Made by a program: the position numbers and the translations under genes. Positions 33,664 through 41,366 of a DNA stretch of 64,000 nt are shown here, in pieces. This stretch comes from JASLEW01 sp035544895 (GTDB lineage: Bacteria > Acidobacteriota > Thermoanaerobaculia > Multivoradales > UBA5704). How positions within the stretch are numbered: the first letter of the stretch is position 1; every line of letters begins with the position of its first letter. Below the pieces are notes generated by a model. The model did not search any database. It saw only the letters and a program-made list of their open reading frames with translations, and was not told where the DNA came from. The DNA lies in assembly GCA_035544895.1 (NCBI GenBank), contig DASZZM010000035.1:158883-222882 (forward strand). Direction: 5' to 3'.

Positions 33664-34935
33664 TCAGCGCTTCGCCGCTTGCGAAGCCTCTCCGATCTCG
33701 CGCTCGAGCGTCTCGAGCATCCGCGGAAAGAGGCCCTGGTGGAACTTGAAGATCGTGCCGTCCGGCGCGATGACCACCATGCTCGGCAGGCCGGGCGTTC
33801 CGAAAGCCTTGAACACCTCGTTGTCGAGGTCGAGCAGACCCGGCATGGTGAAGCCCTGAGAGCGGAAGAACGCGGCCGCCCGCGTCCGCTTCTCGGCGGC
33901 GCTGGGAAACTCCTCCAGAGTGTCGACCGCGAGGACCGCGACCGGTTTGCCGCTTGCCGCCGCCCAGTCGGCGAGGCGTTGCGTCTCGCGCAGGGTGCTC
34001 CAGCAAGGAGCGCACCAGGTGGCCCAGAAGTCGAGCACCACGACCGAGCCGCGCAGCGCGGCGAGGGCGATCTTTCCGCCACCCACCCGTTCGAGCTCGA
34101 AGGCGGGAGCGGGCTTGCCGGTGGGGAGGCTGGCGGAGTCCAGGGCCGTCAGGCCGGGCACCGCGGTGCGCCCGGCACGATCGAAGGCGATGAGGCCCCG
34201 CGCGCTGGCAAGCACCCGCGGCGACAGCACGCCCGAGATCTCGACGAAGACGTCCGGGGGCGCCCCGGCCGGCCGTATGCGCAGCTGGACGTGCGACAGG
34301 AGGTGCGTTGCGGCGTCGAAGTCCGCCTCCAGGTTGCCGTTGTCGGCGGTGCAGTGCACGGCCTCGACCGTCCGCCCACGATCGTCCTTTTTCTTTTCGT
34401 AACTCGACAGCGTGAGCGGTGCCAGCTGATTGAAACGCAGCGCGCGCAGCCAGCCCGCGAGATCCTTTCCCGAGCGCATCGCCACCTGCACGGGCTCGAA
34501 GAAGCCCGCCTGGTCGCCGACCACGGCGTCGAGCGCCTGGGCGAAATCGCCGGAATAGGGATGGGCGACGTACTTGCCAGGGGCGTCGCTCTTGGTGACG
34601 TACAGAGTATCGTCCAGCGCGATGGCCTCGAAGAGGGCGTCCTTGACCGCGACCTGGCGGCCGGCGCCCAGCTTGATCTCGATGGTCTTCGGCGGCAGGA
34701 CGGCGCTCGGCGTCTTGACCGTATAGGTCAGAGTATCCTCGAGGGCCGCCACCCGCTGGTAGGCCCGAGCCGCCGCAGCGAGCGCCTGGCGCGCCTGCTC
34801 GACAGAGTCAGGTCCCGCGGCCGCCGCGGCCAAGACGGCCGGTATGAATGCCAGGATGACGGCCGCCGCCGCAGGGAGTCTGCTTTTCGACTCGAATGGA
34901 ATCATCGATGCCATTATTGCATCGAAATGGAGCAT
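33664..34935 (-). CDS. Exported protein with LolA-like N-terminal domain and TlpA-like thioredoxin domain
   Basis: 423 residues; Met8 and Met11 are also possible starts and no clear RBS decides. A hydrophobic signal segment is at ~20-40 (AAAAVILAFIPAVLAAAAA). Residues ~45-260 resemble DUF2092/LolA-type beta proteins (DTLTYTVKTPSAVLPPKTIEI, LYVTKSDAPGKYVAHPY). Residues ~275-423 are a TlpA/AhpC-like thioredoxin with the redox motif WCAPC at 307-311 and cis-proline loop GTPGLPSMVVI. Such proteins act as periplasmic thiol-disulfide reductases. The substrate of the fused lipid-binding-like domain is unknown. Confidence 0.8.
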   Translation of the reverse strand: MLHFDAIMASMIPFESKSRLPAAAAVILAFIPAVLAAAAAGPDSVEQARQALAAAARAYQRVAALEDTLTYTVKTPSAVLPPKTIEIKLGAGRQVAVKDALFEAIALDDTLYVTKSDAPGKYVAHPYSGDFAQALDAVVGDQAGFFEPVQVAMRSGKDLAGWLRALRFNQLAPLTLSSYEKKKDDRGRTVEAVHCTADNGNLEADFDAATHLLSHVQLRIRPAGAPPDVFVEISGVLSPRVLASARGLIAFDRAGRTAVPGLTALDSASLPTGKPAPAFELERVGGGKIALAALRGSVVVLDFWATWCAPCWSTLRETQRLADWAAASGKPVAVLAVDTLEEFPSAAEKRTRAAAFFRSQGFTMPGLLDLDNEVFKAFGTPGLPSMVVIAPDGTIFKFHQGLFPRMLETLEREIGEASQAAKR

Positions 34936-35095
34936 TGGGATTCATCCGGATCTTCGGAATCTATCGGAATTGGGGGGCGGCGGAATGGAAATTGCTTGAT
35001 CTTGAGGTGAACGATGCGGTGTGGTGAGGGGGAGTTTCGCTTGCCTGGTGTACGGGCGGCGGGCCCCACCCGAAAACGCCGCAAGGAGGACACAC

Positions 35096-35566
35096 ATGAC
35101 TAAACGAGGCTTTGCCTTCTGTTCGGTCTTGGCCTTGTTGCTCCTTCTCGGCGCTCCGGCAACCACGGCGAGCGCCCAGAACCTGACCACCTGCCGGATG
35201 GATTACGACCTCAGAGGGTGGTCGGCGGTCGTCAAGTCGGCGCACGGCGTCGGCACGATCACCTGTGACAACGGCCAGCAGGCGAACGTGACTCTCCGGG
35301 TCAAGGGCGCGGGGCTTGCCGCCGGCAGGTACGCGATCCGCAACGGCCACGGCAAGTTCTCCCAGGTGAGCGACATCAAGGAGCTGTTCGGCAGCTACGC
35401 CGCGCTCAACGCGAGCGCGGGCCTGGGCAAGGCCGGCGAAGCGCTGGCGATGACCAAGGGCGAGGTCTCCCTCGCTCTCTCGGGTGAGGGCACCGGCTTC
35501 GACCTCGGGGCCGCGGTCGAGAAGTTCTCCATCACACCCAAGGGCATGCGCCCGCACGACGACTGA
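35096..35566 (+). CDS. Small secreted protein of unknown function
   Basis: 156 residues from the ATG at 35096, preceded by AAGGAGG. Signal peptide FAFCSVLALLLLLGAPATTASA. The mature protein has a Cys pair (LTTCRMDYDLRGWS, GTITCDNGQ) and a Gly/Ala-rich beta pattern (VTLRVKGAGLAAGRYAIRNGHGKFSQVSDIKELFGSYAA in part). It looks like a small periplasmic beta-barrel-like or lipid-associated protein; no family recognised. A GC-rich hairpin follows the gene. Confidence 0.7.
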   Translation: MTKRGFAFCSVLALLLLLGAPATTASAQNLTTCRMDYDLRGWSAVVKSAHGVGTITCDNGQQANVTLRVKGAGLAAGRYAIRNGHGKFSQVSDIKELFGSYAALNASAGLGKAGEALAMTKGEVSLALSGEGTGFDLGAAVEKFSITPKGMRPHDD

Positions 35567-35584
35567 GCAATGAGCTGACAAAAC

Positions 35585-35609
35585 CCGGGGCGGGCTCGGC
35601 TCGCCCCGG
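35585..35609 (+). terminator. Rho-independent-like hairpin after the small secreted protein gene
   Basis: Arms CCGGGGCG and CGCCCCGG around nine bases, 19 bases after the stop codon. No T-run follows. Confidence 0.5.
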
Positions 35610-35653
35610 TGATGGCTTGGCGCCCGCCTCGGCCGCACAGAGCCGGGGCGGGC

Positions 35654-37387
35654 TTACCTCTTACCGCGCTGCCGGGTGGCGTTGTCGAATCCCGGAACGA
35701 TGGCCTTGAAGAAGGCGTTGCGGATGAGGCCGGAGAGGATCTGGCCGGTGTTCGTGCGCGGCGAGCCCACGGTTCCCGTCAGCTCGGTGCGGGTGGCCAG
35801 CGCGTCGGTCCTCTTGTTCTCCAGCAGGTGCGCCAGACCGCCGAGCACCTTCTCCTTCAATCTGGTGCCCAGGGGCTTGCCGCGGTCCTTCCGCGGGTCG
35901 TAGACCTTGACGTCGTCGAACATCGTCTTGATGTAGCCCTGGAGCTGCCCGTTCTTGACCGTGACCTGCATGTAGATCGAGACGGTGCCGGCCGCCACGT
36001 CGATCTTCTTGTAGGCGAGCAGGAAGTCGTTGAGCGCCGGCAGGCTCGTCTTCTCGACCGCCAGCTCGCCGCGGAGCTCCGTGTTCGGCTCCCCGGGCCT
36101 GAAGGTGGCCGAGGCCCGGGCGCTGCCGCCGCCCATGAAACGTCCGCGCAGGCGGGCGACCGCCGGCTGCCCCCGCAGCTGCGCGGCGCGGTTGGAGATG
36201 TGCTCCATGTCGAGGTCGGCATGCTCCACGTACAGGCGGTAGGGGGGCTGCGTTTCCCGGTTTACGAAGCCGACACTGCCGCCGGTGAGGCGCAGCCGGT
36301 CGAGCCGCATGACGACCGGGGACTCCTCGGCCTGCTTCGCCGCCGCTGCCAGGGCCTTGCCGCGCTGGCGCTCCGCCTCGGCTGTCGCCGCTGCATGCAC
36401 GTAATCGAGGCGCACCCCCTCGAGCAGCAAGTCGGCGACGTCGACCACCTTGACGCGCGGCGCGTACTCCACTGCGCCCATGGACGACAGCAAGCCCTGG
36501 CGCAGCTCGACGCTCGAGCGGTCCTTGAACTGCTGCAGGCGGTCGAGCGGAACCTTCACGACCCGGTAGCGGGCACGGATACCCGGGAAGGGTTCGGACA
36601 GGAAGTTGGCGTTGCCTTCGATCACGCCGCGGCCGGTGCCGAAGATGGCGCCGTCGGCATGGAAGGGCGACGGGTAGACACGGTCCGGGTAGTGGAGGTT
36701 GCGGACGTTGGTGGCGCGGAGCGTCCAGTGGCTGATCTCGAGCGGCCGCTGCGGATCCCCATCGACATAGACGATCGAGCCCTCGTTGACCCGGAAGGAG
36801 TTGAATTTGAGCGGATAGACCGATTCGAGGGCCTTTTGCCAGCCGCGCTGCCCGAGGCGGATGCGTTTCTGCTCTTCGACGTGGAGCTGCGGCACGTTCA
36901 GATGGAGGCTCGGACGGTCGAAGACCGCGTCGCCCACCAGATGACGGCTGAGCAGCTCCGGCCACTCCACGCTGAGGTGCAGCCTCGGGATCTTCGCCAC
37001 CGGCGGCTCGGGGTTGGCCTGCTGCCGCATCACCACGTCGCGCAAGGTCAAGCTGAGCCCGAGCAGGCTGGCGTGCGCGTGGCCGAGCGACAGCGTGTAG
37101 CCCTGCAGGTTCTGGTTCATCCTGGCTTGCAGCTTGGCGCGCAACTGCTCGTCGAAGGGGTACGAGCCGAACGCCAGCAGCAAGACGAGGGCCGCGACCA
37201 GCGCCGCCACGGTCCACAACCACCGGGGCCGCCAGGGCCGCTGGCCGTGCCGGGATCCTCGGCGGCGCCAGGTCCACCGGCGTGGCCATGCCCATTGGCG
37301 CGGCCACGCCCATCGGCTGGCTTTCTTCGCCGATGAATCGCTCGCCGGCCTCCGGCCGTGCGCCGATCGGGTTCTTCGCTGTGCCAA
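35654..37387 (-). CDS. AsmA/DUF748-like inner-membrane-anchored protein
   Basis: 577 residues. A basic, Trp-rich N-terminus (WAWPRQWAWPRRWTW) is followed by one transmembrane helix at ~58-74 (WTVAALVAALVLLLAFGSY) and a long beta-rich periplasmic part with AsmA/DUF748 character (LQGYTLSLGHAHASLLGLSL, PRLHLSVEWPELLSRHLVGD, IEGNANFL, AAGTVSIYMQVTVKNGQLQGYIK). Proteins of this family bridge inner and outer membranes and move phospholipids; that role is by analogy. The Trp-rich repeat comes from a ~19-base DNA repeat near 37270-37320 and may be non-structural, with translation possibly starting later. Confidence 0.7.
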   Translation of the reverse strand: MAQRRTRSAHGRRPASDSSAKKASRWAWPRQWAWPRRWTWRRRGSRHGQRPWRPRWLWTVAALVAALVLLLAFGSYPFDEQLRAKLQARMNQNLQGYTLSLGHAHASLLGLSLTLRDVVMRQQANPEPPVAKIPRLHLSVEWPELLSRHLVGDAVFDRPSLHLNVPQLHVEEQKRIRLGQRGWQKALESVYPLKFNSFRVNEGSIVYVDGDPQRPLEISHWTLRATNVRNLHYPDRVYPSPFHADGAIFGTGRGVIEGNANFLSEPFPGIRARYRVVKVPLDRLQQFKDRSSVELRQGLLSSMGAVEYAPRVKVVDVADLLLEGVRLDYVHAAATAEAERQRGKALAAAAKQAEESPVVMRLDRLRLTGGSVGFVNRETQPPYRLYVEHADLDMEHISNRAAQLRGQPAVARLRGRFMGGGSARASATFRPGEPNTELRGELAVEKTSLPALNDFLLAYKKIDVAAGTVSIYMQVTVKNGQLQGYIKTMFDDVKVYDPRKDRGKPLGTRLKEKVLGGLAHLLENKRTDALATRTELTGTVGSPRTNTGQILSGLIRNAFFKAIVPGFDNATRQRGKR

Positions 37388-37533
37388 TTCAGTCCCCTCA
37401 CGCGGGGACTGCCCGCTCCTCGGCGGACCGGTCCCCTGGCGAGGATCACAGCAATTGGCCTGCCACCTCCTCGGGCAGGTCGTCGTCTCCTGCCACGTGG
37501 TGGCACTCCTGGACCTCCGGCAGGTCCCCGCGC

Positions 37534-38712
37534 TCAGTTGATCTCTTTGCCCTGCTCGAGCTGGTCGATGAGCTGCTCGAGGTTCTTACGGCTTGCCTCG
37601 TTGGGCGCCTGCGGCAGGCCCAGCCGCGCCTCGGCGATCGCCTCCTTGCGGTGGCCGAGGGCGGCATGGCCGCGCGCCAGGCCCACGTGGACGGGCCAGG
37701 TTTCGGGATGGAGCTTGGCGTTGGCCTCGAAAACCTGCATCGCTTCGGCGGTCTTCTTCATGCCGATGAGCTGGCGGCCGTAAGTGTGCAGACCGAAGGG
37801 GGTGGCGGTAGCGTGATGAATCGCCCGCTCGCGGTCTTGCTTGGCCTCCTCGGCGTGACCGTTGGCATCCTCGGCTTCGGCGAGGACGGCAAGGGTGTCG
37901 AAGTTCTCCTGGCCGGAGCTCGGATCGACTGCCTTCTTGGCCCACTGCAGCGCGAGGTCGGGGTGGGTCTTGTTCTGCAAACAGTACTGGACCGCGGCGC
38001 TCCAGCCCTGCCAGGTGAAGCCCGCGGTCGAGCGCAGCTCTCGGGCCATGTTCTCCACGTAGAGGTCGGTCGAGTTGGGAACGGTGATGGCGATGGGCAG
38101 CTCGAGGTCCTCCCAGCGCAACACCGCGGTCGCATGATCGAGCTTGCGGTCGCGGAATTCGTAGGTCAGATCCTCGTGATATTCGCTCTTGGCCGGTTTC
38201 GCCTTGACGCGCAGCGCATCTTCCTTCGCATCGTAGAAGAAGCTTCCCCACGAGGTGTAGTTCTTGGAGAAAATGACCGTCCATTCCTGGGGGTCGGCAA
38301 TGAAATGCAGGCCATACGAGCCGGCTGGAAGCGGCTGGCCCTGTACCCTGATGTCATGGGTCGTGGTGAAGACGGTGTTCTCGTTGGCGCCGCCTCGCCA
38401 GGGGCACTGATCGCCGCAGGTGCCGAAGCCCAGGTTGGTCAGGCCGTAAGGAATCAGGTTGTCCTTGCCATGCTCGTCCTTGCCCCAGATCTTGCCGCGG
38501 CGGTCCACGCCGGAGGGGCTATGGACGTGCGGGCTGCTGTAGTCGATCGACACCCGCACGAGGCCGATCCCCTGGGCGATGGACTGCCGCTGGTTGCCGC
38601 CCGACGGCGGCAGGGTCACGCCGCCCGGCTGGGCGGCGGCGCGCGCGGCAATGCCCGCAGAGGCCAGGGTGGCGGCCGCGAGGGCCGCGAAGATCCGGCA
38701 GTTCTTTGCCAT
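37534..38712 (-). CDS. Secreted DUF2911 protein with C-terminal TPR-like helices
   Basis: 392 residues from the ATG at 38712 (GGAGG 8 bases before). Signal peptide IFAALAAATLASAGIAARAAA. Residues ~35-210 fit DUF2911 (VRVSIDYSSPHV, GKIWG, LIPYG, TVFTTTHDIRVQGQPLPAGSYGL, WTVIFSKNYTSWGSFFYD, AVLRWEDLELPIAI). Residues ~230-385 are tetratricopeptide-like helices (ALQWAKKAVDPSSGQENFDTLAVLAEAEDANG in part). Such proteins are common in Bacteroidota and Acidobacteriota; function unknown. Confidence 0.82.
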   Translation of the reverse strand: MAKNCRIFAALAAATLASAGIAARAAAQPGGVTLPPSGGNQRQSIAQGIGLVRVSIDYSSPHVHSPSGVDRRGKIWGKDEHGKDNLIPYGLTNLGFGTCGDQCPWRGGANENTVFTTTHDIRVQGQPLPAGSYGLHFIADPQEWTVIFSKNYTSWGSFFYDAKEDALRVKAKPAKSEYHEDLTYEFRDRKLDHATAVLRWEDLELPIAITVPNSTDLYVENMARELRSTAGFTWQGWSAAVQYCLQNKTHPDLALQWAKKAVDPSSGQENFDTLAVLAEAEDANGHAEEAKQDRERAIHHATATPFGLHTYGRQLIGMKKTAEAMQVFEANAKLHPETWPVHVGLARGHAALGHRKEAIAEARLGLPQAPNEASRKNLEQLIDQLEQGKEIN

Positions 38713-38905
38713 GGGTTTTTCCTCCATCTCCTTGAAGGTTCCGGCCCGGGCGCGTGCCCGGAGACCCGGTGCTGGCTTGATTACGGGCGGAAAAGGAAAA
38801 AGTTGGGGAACACCGGCCTCAACCTCGGACTGGCCTCAACCTTGCTTGATCATCCTGGCGAAGGGTTTCGTCGAGGCAGTGTGCCTCCGCAGGGAACGCA
38901 AGCCG

Positions 38906-39586
38906 ATGGCGCCAACCAGCCGATCCCGCGAACCACAGCTTCCAAGCCCGGCGTGGCAGGTCCCTGCCGGCCGGCGCCTGGGAGTGTCCCTGGCGCGCGC
39001 CCTCGACCTCGCTCGCGACCAGCGCGGCGCCTGCCGCACTCGCCAGCGGACCAGGCCGTTGCGCCCTTTCATCGTGCTCGCGCTGGCAAGCGCCGGCCTC
39101 TGGCCGGAGCCAACGGCCGCCGCGGCATCCGGTGCCGCCGGTGGCGATCGTACGGAGAACGATCCCGAGCTCCTCTTCACCGCGCTCTCGTCGCTGATCG
39201 AGACCGTCAAGAGCCTCACCCCTCCGGAGGGCCAGGTGTTCGCCCAGTTGGGCCGAGAAGCCAGCCCCTCGCGAGTTGGCAGCCGCGAGGAGCGGGCGGA
39301 CCTGTCTCCATTCCCGCCCTCCGACGTGGTGCTCGAGCTGGTGAGCCAAATGGGCGCCCCCAGCCAGGAAACGGCGTCACGACCGGTCTTCCATCCCTCC
39401 GGCGACCCTGCTCTCGAGCTGGCCCTGGTGGCCGGCATCGTCGAGCGGAAAGGGGGCCGGCTCACGATCGGTCCGCGCGGAAGGTCGCAGAGCTTCACGG
39501 TCCGCCTGCCCGTCCGCTTCACCCCCCCAGGGCCGAGGCGGCTGCTCTCCCTCCCCGGCTTCCCGAAGGCGGATTCCGCCGCCTGA
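38906..39586 (+). CDS. Uncertain protein ending in a histidine-kinase-like G-box segment; possible gene remnant
   Basis: 226 residues from an ATG with no good RBS. The C-terminal 45 residues, DPALELALVAGIVERKGG followed by RLTIGPRGRSQSFTVRLPVRF, closely resemble the end of a HATPase_c domain (GLGLAIV-GIVE-HGG...G-TFTVRLP), but the N-box and the dimerisation domain are not seen and the glycines of the G2 box are partly lost. Either a decayed sensor kinase or a degenerate regulatory protein. The rest is not recognisable. Confidence 0.35.
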   Translation: MAPTSRSREPQLPSPAWQVPAGRRLGVSLARALDLARDQRGACRTRQRTRPLRPFIVLALASAGLWPEPTAAAASGAAGGDRTENDPELLFTALSSLIETVKSLTPPEGQVFAQLGREASPSRVGSREERADLSPFPPSDVVLELVSQMGAPSQETASRPVFHPSGDPALELALVAGIVERKGGRLTIGPRGRSQSFTVRLPVRFTPPGPRRLLSLPGFPKADSAA

Positions 39587-39694
39587 TCCGGGCCCACGGC
39601 GATTTAGTTCCAGCCTCCACCGGCTTTGCCGAGTCCCCTCCCACTTCGAGAACCGGGTTCTCTGCGGGAAAAGGTTAGACTACCCGCTCAGCCC

Positions 39695-40384
39695 ATGTGG
39701 CAGCACATCCATCCCTGGCAGATCGTCGCTCTGATCATCCTCGGCGCATACCTGGTCTACGCCCGGCGCAAGCGCATCCCTGAGGCCGGGGCCCGCGGTC
39801 CGGGCGCCGCCGCAAGGGCGAAGACCGGGCAGGCGCCGCGGGCCGAGGCCCGCGCCACCGCGGCCGCGGCCAGGCAGGCTGCCAGGCCGGTGCAGACCCC
39901 CGAAGAGACCTACATGGACCTCCGCCGGCAGGCCCTCGACGCGGACCCCGCCAGGCTCGGCCTGGCCGGCGATGAGGCGCCCGGGGAGCCCTACGGAGTC
40001 CTGATGGAGATGGGGATGTCGAACTCGGTCGTCACGCTGGCCTGTTTTGCCGACGGCGACGCCCGGCTCTTCTACAAGACGGGCGGCGGAATGATTGGCG
40101 GCATCAGCCACGACAGCGTGCGCAAGGTCTCCAAGGATCTCGTCGCCCTGGCGCGCAAGGCCGCACCGCGAATGATCCGCACCACCAACCATCCCCTTCC
40201 CGGCCCCGACCGGGTCCGTTTCTATGTCTTGACCGTGGGCGGAGTGTTGACGACCGAGACCAGCCGCCAGGCTCTCGGGGAGCGCCAGTCCGAGCTCTCC
40301 GAGCTGTTTCAGGGCGGCCAGGAGGTCGTCGCCCGCATGCGCCAGGTCGGCGAGCAGAAGGCGCAGAACGCCGGTGTTGGTTAG
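39695..40384 (+). CDS. Membrane-anchored protein of unknown function
   Basis: 229 residues from the ATG at 39695. One N-terminal membrane helix (WQIVALIILGAYLVYA) is followed by basic residues, an Ala/Arg-rich linker, and a folded domain from ~residue 70 (TYMDLRRQALDADPARLGL, YGVLMEMGMSNSVVTLACFADGDARLFYKTGGGMIGGISH in part, RFYVLTVGGVLTTETSRQALGE). The domain repeats in my memory as an Acidobacteriota conserved protein without a name. No operon partner: the next gene is convergent and broken. Confidence 0.7.
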   Translation: MWQHIHPWQIVALIILGAYLVYARRKRIPEAGARGPGAAARAKTGQAPRAEARATAAAARQAARPVQTPEETYMDLRRQALDADPARLGLAGDEAPGEPYGVLMEMGMSNSVVTLACFADGDARLFYKTGGGMIGGISHDSVRKVSKDLVALARKAAPRMIRTTNHPLPGPDRVRFYVLTVGGVLTTETSRQALGERQSELSELFQGGQEVVARMRQVGEQKAQNAGVG

Positions 40385-40425
40385 GAGCTAGAGCGAATTG
40401 ACTGCGGCGCGGCCGGCCCGCGAGC

Positions 40426-41067
40426 TCACTCGACGAGCCCGGTCGGGGCCCGCAGCGACACGACCCCGATGACTCCGCCGAGCGTCAGGAGACAGCCGAG
40501 GACCTGGAGGGGCGCCAGGCGCTCCCCCAGGAAGACCGCGCCAAGCAGCAGCGAGAGGACGACCGTGAGCTGGGACATGACGCCGGCCTGGAGGTTGGTG
40601 ACCCAGCGATAGGCATAGGTCATCAGGAGCTGAGCGATGACCGAGCCCAGACCGACCGCCAGGAGCAGGAGCCACTCCCGCGGCGTTGGCGCCGCGAAAC
40701 CCGCCAGGCAGAAGGGCGCCGTGGCAAACAGCCCGAACAGAGAGAAGCTGGCGTAGACCGCCCACGAGCCCTCGGTGCGGCGGGCGGCGCGGATGGCTGC
40801 CAGCGCCGCTCCGGAAAGGACGGCGGAAGCCACCCCCACCCCTTCCCACGGGCCGAAGCGCAGCAAGGACCCAGGGCCGCCGGCTCCCCCGGCGGCGAGC
40901 GCCATGCCGGCGAGCGCGGCCGCCAGCGGCACCAGCAGCCGGCGGTCGACGCGCTCGCCGAGGAAGAGCGCGGCGAACGCGACGCTGAACACCGGGGAGG
41001 TGTAGTTGAGCAGCGTGGCCCCCAGATGCGCGACCCGCGCGACCCGCCTGCGCCGCGCCAGCTCGGC
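40426..41067 (-). pseudogene. EamA (DMT) family transporter lacking its N-terminal half
   Basis: Only the last ~213 codons of an EamA/RhaT-type drug/metabolite transporter remain: LLNYTSPVFSVAFAALFLGERV (end of the first repeat) and a second five-helix repeat ending QAGVMSQLTVVLSLLLGAVFLGERLAPLQVLG. Ten-helix family members need ~90 more N-terminal residues. Upstream of ELARRRRVARVAHLGATL the frame meets a TAG at 41068-41070 that is also the stop codon of a MazF remnant. The first ATG is internal at 40992. The gene is therefore truncated at its 5' end by a deletion or rearrangement. Confidence 0.75.
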
Positions 41068-41256
41068 CTAGTCGATGTCCCTGGGGGTCAAGAGCAGGTC
41101 GAGCCCGGCGAGAATCTGCTCGACCCGTTCCGGCGCGAGGCTCCCGATCTTTTCGACCAGCTCCTCCTTGTCGACCGTGAAGACCTGGGAGACGTTGACC
41201 ACGCTCTGCTTGGGCAGCACTTGTCATCTGATCTCGCCGACACGGTGCACCTGCAC
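41068..41256 (-). pseudogene. MazF/PemK-like toxin remnant with internal stop codon
   Basis: The minus strand encodes QVLPKQSVVNVSQVFTVDKEELVEKIGSL and ends LDLLLTPRDID, the typical C-terminal part of MazF/PemK toxins (LPKxSVxNVSQVxTVDK). An in-frame TGA at 41224-41226 separates it from VQVHRVGEIR, and a TAG at 41257-41259 stops further extension. The N-terminal half of the toxin is missing and no antitoxin gene is seen. Confidence 0.65.
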
Positions 41257-41366
41257 CTACCCCTAGGAGCTGGGCGGCGGCGAAGGGAGCTGTGAAGCCC
41301 GATCGGAGCGCGCCTTGCCCACCGGTCACGGTGGCAGGATCCGGTTCGGGCGCGACCGCGCCGGGG

